Source: Pseudomonadota bacterium
Lineage (GTDB): Bacteria; Desulfobacterota; Desulfobulbia; Desulfobulbales; JAHJIY01
DNA: 64,000 nucleotides
Reading direction: 5' to 3'
Assembly: GCA_018823175.1 (NCBI GenBank)
Contig: JAHJIY010000008.1
Location: forward strand, 1-64,000
In this document: one piece after another, positions 33,359 to 42,728 of the stretch
Layout of the letters: every line of letters begins with the position of its first letter
Position numbering within the stretch: position 1 is the first letter of the stretch
Program-made: the position numbers and the translations under genes
The notes under the pieces: generated by a model
Databases searched by the model: none
What the model saw: the letters and a program-made list of their open reading frames with translations, nothing else
What the model was told of the DNA's origin: nothing

Positions 33359-33468
33359 CCACATGCGCTGGATTTACAGGGCTGGGCGATTACAGCCAAC
33401 ATAGAGCTTGTTTCACTTGAGGGGCCGGAGGAGAATCGAAGAATCGTCATGATTGAACTTGCAAAGCG

Positions 33469-33531
33469 AAACGCACCCCAAGGCACTTCCTTTAGGGCGC
33501 ATTCCCCGCAGCTCGAAGTCGCGCTCGTTTG
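33469..33531. repeat. Interspersed intergenic repeat, copy 2
   Basis: GCAAAGCGAAACGCACCCCA and then CATTCCCCGCAGCTCGAAGT match repeat copies at 26047 and 44965. The two halves are separated here by about 17 extra bases relative to the 44965 copy. Confidence 0.55.
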
Positions 33532-33656
33532 GTCTTGTTTGCGGCGGTGATATAGTATTTTTTCTGGAATCAGATTGAACAGGGATAATTATACCCAGAA
33601 GGTTAGATTGGGCCGAAAACCCGCCCGGTCAACTTTATTGAAAAGAGGCAATATTA

Positions 33657-34190
33657 ATGCGGTATGCAGCATTACTCCGAGGGGTCAATGTCGGGAAATC
33701 TGTAAAAGTTCCAATGGCGAGCCTGAGGTCGCTGATCGAAAATATCGGCTTTAGGAACGTGGCCACCTATCTTAATTCTGGAAACGTAATATTTGATTCC
33801 GAACTACCAAAAAGAGAAATTGAATCATCAATTGAAGAGAGCCTTGCAAAACTTATTGGCCAAAAGATTCCTGTCTTGGTTAAGTCATCATCGGAGCTGG
33901 ACCTGATAACTAATTCGATTCCAGCCGAGTGGCAAAACGACGATTTACAGAAGACCGACGTTGCCTATCTGTTCAAAGAGGCAGATAACGAAAAAACGTT
34001 GGTAAGCCTTCCGGTCCGGAGAGAATTTCCCGATGTTCGATATGTGGAAGGAGCACTCTTTTGGAATGTCTCCCGAAAAAACTATAACAAAAGTCAACTC
34101 AATAAAATAATTGGCCATGTTCTGTATGAGAAAATGACAATTCGTAACATTAATACTGCTCGACAACTTGCGAGACTTACAAACCCTTGA
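33657..34190 (+). CDS. DUF1697 family protein
   Basis: The 177-residue protein begins MRYAALLRGVNVGKSVKVPM and continues with SLIENIGFRNVATYLNSGNV and IFDSE, the diagnostic opening of DUF1697. The ending TIRNINTARQLARL fits the same family (usual T-x-R-N-W-x-T). Members are small cytosolic proteins of unknown function found scattered in bacteria, consistent with mobile cargo. It is the second gene in the MITE-bounded segment. Confidence 0.93.
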   Translation: MRYAALLRGVNVGKSVKVPMASLRSLIENIGFRNVATYLNSGNVIFDSELPKREIESSIEESLAKLIGQKIPVLVKSSSELDLITNSIPAEWQNDDLQKTDVAYLFKEADNEKTLVSLPVRREFPDVRYVEGALFWNVSRKNYNKSQLNKIIGHVLYEKMTIRNINTARQLARLTNP

Positions 34191-34249
34191 ACGGCTATTT
34201 ATTTAATTAATTCAACCCATTAACAAATCAATCCATCATCAAAAGAGAT

Positions 34250-34470
34250 TCCTGAATCCGTGAGCGTTCGAGAGCGGCGTAGATGCAAGGCGACGACGAT
34301 GTTGATAATACTTGGGTATATCAACGAGTTGTCAACACAGCAGATGCGCCGCTCTCGGGTGCCCCGTTGGGCGGCGGGTGAAGATCTATCCCCGCGGCTG
34401 AACAAGTATTTTTGACGCAACTACAACCACCTGATCTGATAAACAGCTCTAAGCCGTCACGGATTCAGGA
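34250..34470. mobile_element. MITE-like element copy B, 221 bp, inverted relative to copy A
   Basis: Perfect 14-bp terminal inverted repeats (34250-34263 and 34457-34470) match those of copy A. Interior blocks such as GACGACGATGTTGATAATAC and the cluster of GGCGGCGGGTG appear in reverse order relative to copy A. It abuts the nitroreductase stop codon. Confidence 0.8.
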
Positions 34471-34472
34471 GA

Positions 34473-35102
34473 TTACCATTTCTCCCGGTGGACCCGGTCC
34501 GGATTGTATCGGGTTCGGGCCTCGGGTTGTTCTGCCGGCCAGCCAATTGCAATGCCGCACATCGGGATGATTTGAGCGGGGAGGGTGAAGAGCTGCCTGA
34601 TTCCGGTCTGGCGGTCCTCCCTTGGGTGGACCCCGAGCCAGCAGGTGCCGAGGCCCAGGGTATTTGCGGCCAGCAGGATATTTTCAACCGCGGCGCTGAG
34701 GTCCTGCAATAAATAAGATTCCTGCTGCCGGTGGGCCTTGCTGATGTCCCCGCAGACAACAAAGGCGGCTGTGGCCTGGTGCAGCATTTTGCCGTTTGGC
34801 AGAATTGCAGTGAGCTTATTAAGCGTTTCGCGGTTTTGCACCACAATAAAATGCCAGGGGTCCTTGGCGACCGCTGACGGGGCGGCCATCGCTGCAGCAA
34901 GCAGGTCGGCAAGCATCTCTTCGGGGATTGCCTTGTCTTGGTATTTCCGGATACTGCGCCTTGCAAAAATATAATTCAGCTTATAATTGAGATTCACCAT
35001 ATGATGCGGCGGGAAATCTCCGGAGGGGAGTTTGCTTTTATTTGATTTGTTCACTATCCCCGCCGCGAGGGGCGAGGATTTTATTTCATTTTTTGTTTTC
35101 AT
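34473..35102 (-). CDS. Nitroreductase-family flavoprotein
   Basis: The product (up to 209 residues) has FMN-binding nitroreductase features: IFARRSIRKYQDKAIPEEML, AAMAAPSAVAKDPWHFIVVQ, LSAAVENILLAANTLGLGTC and WLGVHP, and a GIAIGWPAEQPEAR tail. It would use NAD(P)H to reduce nitro or quinone compounds. The first 34 residues (MKTKNEIKSSPLAAGIVNKS...) are unusual and the true start may be the internal Met before VNLNYKLNY. The last 32 residues recur as a decayed fragment at 44811-44909. Confidence 0.9.
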   Translation of the reverse strand: MKTKNEIKSSPLAAGIVNKSNKSKLPSGDFPPHHMVNLNYKLNYIFARRSIRKYQDKAIPEEMLADLLAAAMAAPSAVAKDPWHFIVVQNRETLNKLTAILPNGKMLHQATAAFVVCGDISKAHRQQESYLLQDLSAAVENILLAANTLGLGTCWLGVHPREDRQTGIRQLFTLPAQIIPMCGIAIGWPAEQPEARTRYNPDRVHREKW

Positions 35103-35182
35103 CTTGATTCACCTGAGCATTAATGACTGGAACATCACCCCTGATTATTATCTTAACCTATCTTTTGGTCAGTTTATGAAAT

Positions 35183-35611
35183 TCACCTGACGATCTTGAT
35201 ATTTCGAAAGATCATGATGAATACCACGATCAGTAAATAGATCAGGAACGGTGGGGTCAAAAGAAAAAAGACCACGAAGATTGTGTAAAAGAGCACCCTT
35301 TTCATGATGGCCCGCTGCTTGGCCTGTAGTAAACGCTCTTCGATCTGGCGTTTTTTTGCCTCGATCACCGGCGTCGGCCAGGAAGAGCACTTTTCCTGGT
35401 TTTGGAGCGGGAGCGCTAGTTCGCGGCGACATTCCGCCGCTAGTTCTGCAAGGGCTACGGCCCTGATCCGCTCACTATCGAGTTGAACGACCAGATGCTT
35501 ATATTGGTTGCTGAGCCGATGGAATTCAGGAGTTCCCACCTTGATCATCCAGCCAATATAAACCAGACAAACAACCGCAAAGACCAACTGCCATTTTCTG
35601 TAATTTTTCAT
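35183..35611 (-). CDS. Small membrane protein, unknown function
   Basis: The 142-residue protein has one hydrophobic segment at the start (WQLVFAVVCLVYIGWMI) and a second strong one near the end (VLFYTIFVVFFLLTPPFLIY). Between them lies a helical region with QYKHLVVQLDSERIRAVALA. The topology suggests two membrane crossings with a periplasmic coiled-coil-like loop. I do not recognise the family and the neighbours offer no clue. Confidence 0.65.
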   Translation of the reverse strand: MKNYRKWQLVFAVVCLVYIGWMIKVGTPEFHRLSNQYKHLVVQLDSERIRAVALAELAAECRRELALPLQNQEKCSSWPTPVIEAKKRQIEERLLQAKQRAIMKRVLFYTIFVVFFLLTPPFLIYLLIVVFIMIFRNIKIVR

Positions 35612-36016
35612 AAATATTTCAAGTAATTAAATTCTTTAAGGCGAACTATTCTCGTCCTGATCTATTTTAAAAAAAATCTCAATTACTGAACACCAAGTTA
35701 ACCCCCATGGTCAAATCTTTATTTATGACAAAAGGCCAGGTTGTAAACTGCTGGAAAGATAAAGAGCCTTCTTCCTCACCAAATAACAACCGTGTATGCA
35801 AGTCCTGACGGCGGCGGATGAATGCGGAGACTGGTTATCCTGCTGCTGGTTTTGTGTAAATATCGAAGTTCCAGAAAGATAAGAGGCCGGCGAAAAAAGG
35901 ACCAGCGAGCCAGAAGGCCTGATCTGAACGCAAGTACTTTTATCCCTGTTTTATTTGTGGTAAAAGAGAAGAAATCTTCTGCCAAACATCATTTTACCAT
36001 CCTGAAGGAAATACAT
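35612..36016. other. Intergenic region upstream of the LOG-family gene
   Basis: The LOG frame is open back to 35822, but the extra 65 codons are basic and unlike LOG proteins and have no ribosome-binding site. I therefore treat the 405 bp as non-coding, presumably carrying the divergent promoters. Confidence 0.45.
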
Positions 36017-36922
36017 ATGGCCAAACCACCTCTTCATACCTGTTTTCCTAATGCCCACGAGGACGCGGCTCGCTCCACCAGATTTGTTGAGAGTGCCCAG
36101 ACCAGGTCAAAGAGTTACATGCTTGCTTATAACGACCCGGAATTCATGATGAGCGATGCGTTGCGACCGGTGCGGTTGCAGCTTGAACTGCTGAAACCGG
36201 AGCTGGTTCAACAGGAGCACGATATTCAGGCCACGGTTGTGATCTTCGGCGGGACCAGGGTGCCGGAAGAGCATATCGCCCGCGAGCGTCTGGTCGAGGC
36301 TGAAAACAGGGCGGCTGAAGACCCCAATAGTGAAACCTGTCGATGCCGGATCAAGTCGGCGCAACGGGTTTTGGCTAAAGCCCATTATTATGAAGAAGCC
36401 AGGAAACTGGGACGTATGCTCTCGGAAGTCTGTCTTGTCGGTTTAGGTTGTAATCTGGTGGTGCTGACCGGCGGTGGTCCCGGCATCATGGAGGCAGCCA
36501 ACCGCGGTGCCCACGATGCTGGAGCTAAAACCATGGGGTTAAATATTGTTCTGCCCCACGAACAGGAGCCAAACCCTTATATCACGCCGGAGCTCTGTTT
36601 TCAGTTCCACTATTTTTCCATTCGCAAGATGCATTTTCTGATGCGGGCCCAAGCCTTAGTTGCTTTTCCCGGCGGGTTTGGCACGCTGGACGAACTCTTT
36701 GAGACCCTGACTCTCATCCAGACTAAAAAGATCAAGCCGCTACCGGTGTTGCTCTTCGGTCGTAAATTCTGGGAAAAAGCGATTAACTTTGAGTTCCTCC
36801 TGGAGGAAGGGGTCATTGACCCGGATGATTTAAATATCTTCCGATATGTGGAGACCGCTGAAGAAGCCACCCGGATTATTCTGGAGAGCACCACTGATTC
36901 GCTGGAAAAACCAGGTTTTTGA
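36017..36922 (+). CDS. LOG-family protein (nucleotide 5'-monophosphate phosphoribohydrolase-like)
   Basis: The 301-residue protein has a long N-terminal helical extension and then the LOG fold: VVIFGGTRVPEEH, LVVLTGGGPGIMEAANRGAH and the signature PGGFGTLDELFETLTLIQ. The paired motifs GGGxGxM and PGGxGTxxE form the nucleotide-binding and catalytic site of LOG/YgdH-type enzymes that cleave ribose-phosphate from nucleotides. The start at 36017 is set by GAAGGAA six bases upstream. The longer size resembles the PpnN/TIGR00730 group with extra N-terminal sequence. The physiological substrate is unknown. Confidence 0.9.
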   Translation: MAKPPLHTCFPNAHEDAARSTRFVESAQTRSKSYMLAYNDPEFMMSDALRPVRLQLELLKPELVQQEHDIQATVVIFGGTRVPEEHIARERLVEAENRAAEDPNSETCRCRIKSAQRVLAKAHYYEEARKLGRMLSEVCLVGLGCNLVVLTGGGPGIMEAANRGAHDAGAKTMGLNIVLPHEQEPNPYITPELCFQFHYFSIRKMHFLMRAQALVAFPGGFGTLDELFETLTLIQTKKIKPLPVLLFGRKFWEKAINFEFLLEEGVIDPDDLNIFRYVETAEEATRIILESTTDSLEKPGF

Positions 36923-37245
36923 TCGACCATTATTCAGAATTACTAAATAAAATGGATCAAGTCCATTAGCGGTGAGTTTGTCAAAATCTCATGCCTCAAA
37001 CACCTCTTTACTTCTGAAGGTACTTATTTTTTCTTAAAAAGAGTGCTCAAATGCTGAAAGCAGGCCGATTTCGTAGCAAAACAAGCGGGGAATCAGATAG
37101 TTAGCTTGGTTCTGCCCCAGAGGTGTCTAAGATAAATGTAAATCAAACATTGCGTGAAAATTTTCTGGTTGATAGGTTGTGGTCATAAAGTTATTCAATC
37201 GCATTTACTCATCACAGAATGACAAACCTTTATTTATGATAATTA
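36923..37245. other. Intergenic region without recognised genes
   Basis: This 323-bp gap contains a distant inverted repeat (ACACCTCT near 36999 and AGAGGTGT near 37120), which may be chance. No gene or terminator with a convincing T-run is visible. Confidence 0.35.
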
Positions 37246-38781
37246 ATGTTTGATAAAGCTCTGCAATTCTATGCCAATAATTTTGCCTTTCAGGGGATTA
37301 CGAACCTGATTTTGGTCTTTGGCACTCTTACCCTGACAACCATAATCCTGCTCGGTCCTAAAAAAAAGCATCCTGAAGATCACGTCCATCCTTTATTTGG
37401 CGGTTACACCAGGCAAATTCCCAATATCATTTCTCTGCTTCGTTTCCCGCTCGGCATCTGGGTATTCTGCGTTCATTACTTTGTCGCCTTGCATAATCCC
37501 CTGGCAAATTTCAGCTTTCATCTTTCTTTTGCCTTGATCTGCATTCTGGACAATCTTGACGGTAAATTTGCCCGTAAATGGAATGCGGTTACCGAAGACG
37601 GCAAGGCGCTTGATCCGGCCGCCGACAAATGGGTTACTTTTTGTCTGGCAGTCACTGCCTATATTTATGGTGATTTCCGCTGGTGGGGGGTGGCGATTAT
37701 CTTTGGCCGCGAAATCATCAGTATGCTGCAGCGGGTTCGCCTAAAACGCCGGGGCGAAGATGTCAGCGCTCAATGGCTCGGCAAGATCAAGGCCGGAGTC
37801 CAGTTTACGGTTCTCTATATTTTTCTGCTCAGGGTGGATCTTTTGCCCGGCACCATATTCCTTGAGGCGATAGCTCAGGCATTCCCAAAAAATATGATGT
37901 TGTGGGGCACCATCCTTTTATGTTTCTGTACGCTGATCTCCCTGTTTCCTTTCTTTCGTTCATTTTCCTATGTCAACGCCTATACTCAATCCCAACGGCG
38001 AGAATCAAACAAGCCGTGGTATATTGTAATGATTCCGAATATCTTTACCCTCGGCAATTATCTGTGCGGGGTGACGGCGGTGTTTTTCGCCATGCCGGAA
38101 GTGGAGGTCCAGCACCGTTCCTTTGTGGTGCTTTTCTGGGTTTTGTCGGCCGCACTCTGCGATGCCTTTGACGGTCCCATTGCCAGAAAATTAAAGGCCC
38201 ACTCGGACTTCGGGGCCACGCTTGATTCGTCTACCGATCTTTCCACCTTTGGCTTGGCCACTGCGGTTATCATCTATCTGCGCTTTTCAGAACTTAAGGG
38301 CGCCATGTCTAATATGGGGATTATTCTTGCCATTGTCTATTTCCTTTATGTGCATCTTCGCCTGGCATATTTCACCAAACTTGCGGAACAAAAGGAGGAC
38401 AAGAGCATTAAAAGCGATTTCGTCGGGATGCCTTCGCCGACGGGGGCGGTTGCGGTTCTGGTCGCCTTTACCTTTTTTGAGAACATCTACCTGTTATCAT
38501 CTTCCATTGTTCTTATCTCGCTTCTTATGTACAGCAAGCTTGATTTTATCAGCCACTCAAACTCACTTAAACACAAGCTTTACAAATACTTTCTTATTCC
38601 GGCTCTGCTTACCGGTTTCGGCATGCTGCTGGTCCTTATTTTTCAACAGCCTTTTGTCAGTTCCCATTTTTCCCGGGAACTTATCGTTTATTTCCACCTC
38701 TGTTCATGGTTTCTGGCAGTCCCCATCGGTATTTATATATTAGATGCGACTTACCGGAGTTATATTACTGTTCGGGATTAG
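37246..38781 (+). CDS. Fused double CDP-alcohol phosphatidyltransferase
   Basis: The 511-residue membrane protein contains two complete CDP-alcohol phosphotransferase domains. The first (about 55-200) opens QIPNIISLLRFPLG and has the motif D105-G-x2-A-R-x8-G-x3-D-x3-D (DGKFARKWNAVTEDG, then LDPAADK). The second (about 255-420) opens IPNIFTLGNYLCGVTAVFFA and has DGPIARKLKAHSDFG, LDSSTD; its opening is typical of phosphatidylserine synthase. The first resembles PgsA-like enzymes. Both active-site motifs look intact, so one chain could make two phospholipid head groups. A separate pgsA is at 59.4 kb. The start ATG lacks an obvious strong ribosome-binding site. Confidence 0.85.
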   Translation: MFDKALQFYANNFAFQGITNLILVFGTLTLTTIILLGPKKKHPEDHVHPLFGGYTRQIPNIISLLRFPLGIWVFCVHYFVALHNPLANFSFHLSFALICILDNLDGKFARKWNAVTEDGKALDPAADKWVTFCLAVTAYIYGDFRWWGVAIIFGREIISMLQRVRLKRRGEDVSAQWLGKIKAGVQFTVLYIFLLRVDLLPGTIFLEAIAQAFPKNMMLWGTILLCFCTLISLFPFFRSFSYVNAYTQSQRRESNKPWYIVMIPNIFTLGNYLCGVTAVFFAMPEVEVQHRSFVVLFWVLSAALCDAFDGPIARKLKAHSDFGATLDSSTDLSTFGLATAVIIYLRFSELKGAMSNMGIILAIVYFLYVHLRLAYFTKLAEQKEDKSIKSDFVGMPSPTGAVAVLVAFTFFENIYLLSSSIVLISLLMYSKLDFISHSNSLKHKLYKYFLIPALLTGFGMLLVLIFQQPFVSSHFSRELIVYFHLCSWFLAVPIGIYILDATYRSYITVRD

Positions 38782-38940
38782 AACCACTACCGGTGAGGTA
38801 GGGAAAAACTCACTAATCAATATCTCCCCACAAAAATGAGTCAAGTGGCGTCCAAACCCATTTCCTGCTTGCCACCCGCAAATAATGCAAAAACGCAATC
38901 CTGACGCAGTCACGGATAAATATATAACGTTTTCAAGTAA

Positions 38941-40563
38941 TTATCTTGGTTCGACCCCAAGGTGAGCAAGGCGCTTTCCTCGGCGCAGAATCCCCGTCAG
39001 GATAACGACCAGCCACCAGCTCATTAGTCCTCCCGCCCCAATCAAGGCAACGGCTGGCAAACAGTTGAGCAGACCATGATCAATTATCGCCTTGCCGGGA
39101 CTTTCAGGGTCATAGAGTACCTTCACCTGATCACCAATCTGGTAGAGCGGCGGGTTGCTGCCGATCTTGTCGGTAAAGCTGACTTTCTTTTCACCATTGG
39201 CGAGAAAACGGATCACCGGATAATAGGTGGGACCACCGGCATTACTTCCTGAGTTGCTGCGGCTTTCTAGTCTGACCACCTCGCCCTGCACGGAGAGAGC
39301 TTTTCCGGAAAACCCCTGCAGATCCAGATACAGATACCAGCCGCCGGCGAAGAGCCCCAGGGCGATCATTGCCATCAGGGGGCTCCAGAGCAGGGCACTG
39401 CGGTCATGGTGGAGGACGCGCTCCCGGATTTCCCCGTCCGTCAGTGTTCGTCCCGCCGGGTGTTTTTTTTCCCGCTCTCGGCTCATGCGTGTTTTGAATT
39501 CACTTCTTGTTTCCCACTCACTACGCGGCTTGATGATCCTGCTCAGTTTATAGGCCAGATAGCCGAGAACTGCCAACCCGATCAGCATGCTGTAGACATT
39601 GAACTCAAAGTTTGCAATTGCACCGGAAATCAACAACAAACCAGGCGCCACAAAAATCAGACCGATAATCAGACTGATTTGGCCCGGCCGCCTAACCGTA
39701 TCGAGGTTTTCATCATCAACCAGAATTTTAACCAGGCGGCCGGGGATCTTATTGCTGATCCAGTTGCTGGTCGAATCACCATCCGCCTGCACCAGTTCGC
39801 CCTGCAGATTTTTAAATTCAAACACCGGGCGGTACATCTCCGAGGCGTAGTTCTTTTTTTCTCGGCCAGCCGCCTTCTGTTTATGGCGTGAAGTATAGGC
39901 CAGCAGGAAGTAAAGCAGAAACGGAATGGACATAAAGACCAGGTTGAAGATCATATAACGCCAGAAATCTTTCATGATGAACCGCTGCGGGTTGGCCTGG
40001 TCGTAGTAGACCTCAGTTTTGTCACCCCGCTTGAATTTCTTTCGGCTGGAACTGAGCCGGTCGGTAAGCTGCCACTGTTTTCCCTGCCGATCCGTAAAGG
40101 CCAGAACCGGCGCATAGGTCGTGTCGCTCTCACCGTCGGATTTTCTTTCAATGTCGACAACAACTGCCGGCACTACGATCCCGTTGGCGCGCAGGGTCAA
40201 CACATCATAAGATTGCCAGCCTCCGAAGACCAGAAATGACAGAGGAACGCAGATGATCACCAGGGCAAAGGCCGAGCCGAAAATAGCGCTGAACGGACTT
40301 CTCCGGAATAATTGGCCAAACGATTCCTTGGGTTTGCTCCCGGTGGTCGGTTTCTGTTCCGGTTTTTCTTCTTGCTTAGACCCCGGCGCTTTCTCCCCGG
40401 TCATCCGGACCCCGACAATCTGCCCGTAAACCCGGCGTCTTGAGAGGCGCACCGAGACAAAGTCCCAGATCATAAGAGCGCCGATGCCAAGAACAATCAG
40501 CCCGCCAAACAGCATCCAGATCATATTCCAGGCCTTCATTGAACTGAAGATGGCATCAAACAT
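38941..40563 (-). CDS. Membrane protein with two DUF3592 domains
   Basis: The 540-residue protein contains two copies of a DUF3592 module. One is VVPAVVVDIERKSDGESDTT with YAPVLAFTDRQGKQWQLTD and GDKTEVYYDQANPQRFIM. The second is VQGEVVRLESRS with YYPVIRFLANGEKKVSFTD and GDQVKVLYDPESPGKAII. About six to eight hydrophobic segments surround them. The soluble beta domains probably face the periplasm. DUF3592 has no established function. A GGGAGA ribosome-binding site precedes the ATG. The internal duplication is clear from the two YxPV...F...D...GD.V.V.YDP series. Confidence 0.87.
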   Translation of the reverse strand: MFDAIFSSMKAWNMIWMLFGGLIVLGIGALMIWDFVSVRLSRRRVYGQIVGVRMTGEKAPGSKQEEKPEQKPTTGSKPKESFGQLFRRSPFSAIFGSAFALVIICVPLSFLVFGGWQSYDVLTLRANGIVVPAVVVDIERKSDGESDTTYAPVLAFTDRQGKQWQLTDRLSSSRKKFKRGDKTEVYYDQANPQRFIMKDFWRYMIFNLVFMSIPFLLYFLLAYTSRHKQKAAGREKKNYASEMYRPVFEFKNLQGELVQADGDSTSNWISNKIPGRLVKILVDDENLDTVRRPGQISLIIGLIFVAPGLLLISGAIANFEFNVYSMLIGLAVLGYLAYKLSRIIKPRSEWETRSEFKTRMSREREKKHPAGRTLTDGEIRERVLHHDRSALLWSPLMAMIALGLFAGGWYLYLDLQGFSGKALSVQGEVVRLESRSNSGSNAGGPTYYPVIRFLANGEKKVSFTDKIGSNPPLYQIGDQVKVLYDPESPGKAIIDHGLLNCLPAVALIGAGGLMSWWLVVILTGILRRGKRLAHLGVEPR

Positions 40564-40685
40564 CGGCTCTCCCGAGACGGGAATGGCGGTCTGCAGCGAC
40601 CCATTCCGTTTTGGTTTTTTTCACACTTTGAACCATGAATTAATTCTAACCTTATCTGGCCTGCACTATCAAACATCTGGGCAAA

Positions 40686-40716
40686 AAAAAGGGTTCCCGA
40701 AATAAACCGGCAACCC
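40686..40716 (-). terminator. Rho-independent terminator
   Basis: On the minus strand GGGTTGCCG pairs with CGGGAACCC (one mismatch) and is followed by eight T. It lies downstream of the 610-residue lipoprotein gene. The remaining gap 40564-40895 holds nothing else I recognise. Confidence 0.75.
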
Positions 40717-40895
40717 CTGTATTTTAAAATTGATCGAGACGAACTGAGGTTACAGGATTCTTATCCTAAAACTAAAGTTGATCATCCCGCGATAAGAATA
40801 TTTTTCACCATAACATCAGATAAATTAACGAAAAAAGTTTGCAATAGTTACGCAAAAACGCGCCTTCTTTTGGGGCTTTTTATCGAAATTTGTAA

Positions 40896-42728
40896 CTACT
40901 GGGCCGGGCACTCCGCAGCTTCTCCCATGATGATGGGGGCGATGCCAAGGTGCTGGTCCCCGCTCGTGATCGTGTCGCTGTAGGGAGGGTCACAGGCGCT
41001 ACCGTCAACAGCGTAGGTAAAGGTTGACTGGGACGCATTTATTTCACCGTCAATCACCATGGAGCCGGGCAGCCCGGAAAGCAGCAGGCTCCAGGTTCTG
41101 GTCTCGGTAATTGTGGTGCATTCAAGCGAATAGGTTCTCGAATAGCTAACATCGGCGGTGTTGTCCTGGCGGAACTGCCAGGTCCCGGGTGTCGAGATCT
41201 GGCCGAGGAAGGGATGATCCTCGCTGAACATGCCGGTCCAGACCCCGTAGATGCCTTCACAGCTGTAGGCATGCAGCTTTATGGCGCCATTAGTGTCGGC
41301 GGTTGCCGATGCCGTTGAGTGATACTCCACCTGCGAGGTGCCCGGTGCTTTCGGACCGATATGAGGAGCCACATCTGAAGCGATTGAGGTGGCTCCTGTG
41401 CCGAGTGAACCAAACATTGAACCGATCCGATTTGCAATCGCTTCAAGCCCCGGCATCTGGACCTCGGCGCGTACCGTGAGAGCACCCTGCTCGACAGGAC
41501 CTCCGCCGTTATGAAGATCCGCTGATTCGGAAGCGGTTTCGACACTGCAGCTGGCCGTATTCCCGGAGATGACGCCACTGGCAGGGCTGGTCATGCTGGC
41601 CAGTGCGTCGAAACCACTGACCTTGATCCAGTCAACACTGGACCCATCGGCGCTGTCGAGTTGCGGCAGTTCGATTGCGAACAGATCGGCACAGGATTCA
41701 ACCGCGGGCGGCCATTCAAAACCGTCGCCGCCATTGTCCAGGGTAAGGGTGAAATCGCCAGTAGTCGGACTGCCTGGACTTTTGTGCATGGTCCCGGGAG
41801 GGGTAACGGTGACCGACCATTGGGAGAAAAGGCTTTGCATATCCGTAAGGGTACCCAGAACATCGGCAACTTTGCGCACGGCGTTGGCGAACGGGTTGTG
41901 TCTGAGCAGGCTTTTGACGCCATCGGTGGCCATTTGCACGAAGTGGCCGACGACAGATGAGACCAGCCCCACGAAAATGCTGGAATGGTCTGGATCAAGC
42001 AGATCCTGCACGGAGTCTGAGACGCTTTCGTCGAGACCATCAAGAAACTCACTGACTGCACCGCAAGGGTCGGAGCTGACCGAAACCGCCATTGAAATGG
42101 GAGAGACGGACAGAGTCGTCGTAGCGTAATCCTGGGTTGCCGCCACGAGCGGAATCATGAATTCTTTCATGAAGAAGACGATAGTCAGGCTCGGGAATTC
42201 TGTTTCCAGATGATCCGCCGGGTCGATATTTGGCAGCAGAGCTCTGGATTGCTGCGCTCCATAGGTATCCCCATTGAGAATATAAGACGCCAATAACTGG
42301 GAAACCGTCAACAGAGTTCCGTCCTCAAGGGGTATCGGCTCCGTCAGGGAGTCGAGCAGGGCGCCGGTCAGACCTGTACCGTTGCTGAGCTCCAAAGCCA
42401 TGCCGCGCGCCTGCGCATAGAGCATGTGCGTTCCGGGATAGGGGGAAGATACTGCCGCAGGCAGTGACAGGTCATCAGCGTAGACGGTAATCTCCGCATG
42501 CTCCAAGGCCTTTGAAACCGCGTTGATATTTTCAACATCAAAAGTGCTGCGCATATCAGCCGCAAGAGTGTTGATCTCAAGAGTGGAAACCGTATTGGTA
42601 TCCTCCTCCGCAGGAGGAATACTGCTCCCTCCACTTCCACTACAGGAAGTTGTCACGACCACAAGCAGCATGAAAAACATTGATAATAATGATTGCTTGA
42701 ATCCTCTTCGCCCAGGTTGTTCCATCAA
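40896..42728 (-). CDS. Large lipoprotein, unknown function
   Basis: The 610-residue protein has a signal peptide ending in a lipobox-like VVTTSC (cysteine at residue 29) and a Gly/Ser linker. The mature sequence is rich in Ser, Thr and Ala. A helical first half (TLAADMRSTFDVENINAVSK, VGLVSSVVGHFVQMATDGVK) is followed by a beta-rich second half with several cysteines, including an ending SLECTTITETRTW and ACDPPYSDTITSGDQ. It is probably on the outer membrane. I do not recognise a family; Ca-binding repeats are absent. A terminator follows. Confidence 0.75.
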   Translation of the reverse strand: MMEQPGRRGFKQSLLSMFFMLLVVVTTSCSGSGGSSIPPAEEDTNTVSTLEINTLAADMRSTFDVENINAVSKALEHAEITVYADDLSLPAAVSSPYPGTHMLYAQARGMALELSNGTGLTGALLDSLTEPIPLEDGTLLTVSQLLASYILNGDTYGAQQSRALLPNIDPADHLETEFPSLTIVFFMKEFMIPLVAATQDYATTTLSVSPISMAVSVSSDPCGAVSEFLDGLDESVSDSVQDLLDPDHSSIFVGLVSSVVGHFVQMATDGVKSLLRHNPFANAVRKVADVLGTLTDMQSLFSQWSVTVTPPGTMHKSPGSPTTGDFTLTLDNGGDGFEWPPAVESCADLFAIELPQLDSADGSSVDWIKVSGFDALASMTSPASGVISGNTASCSVETASESADLHNGGGPVEQGALTVRAEVQMPGLEAIANRIGSMFGSLGTGATSIASDVAPHIGPKAPGTSQVEYHSTASATADTNGAIKLHAYSCEGIYGVWTGMFSEDHPFLGQISTPGTWQFRQDNTADVSYSRTYSLECTTITETRTWSLLLSGLPGSMVIDGEINASQSTFTYAVDGSACDPPYSDTITSGDQHLGIAPIIMGEAAECPAQ

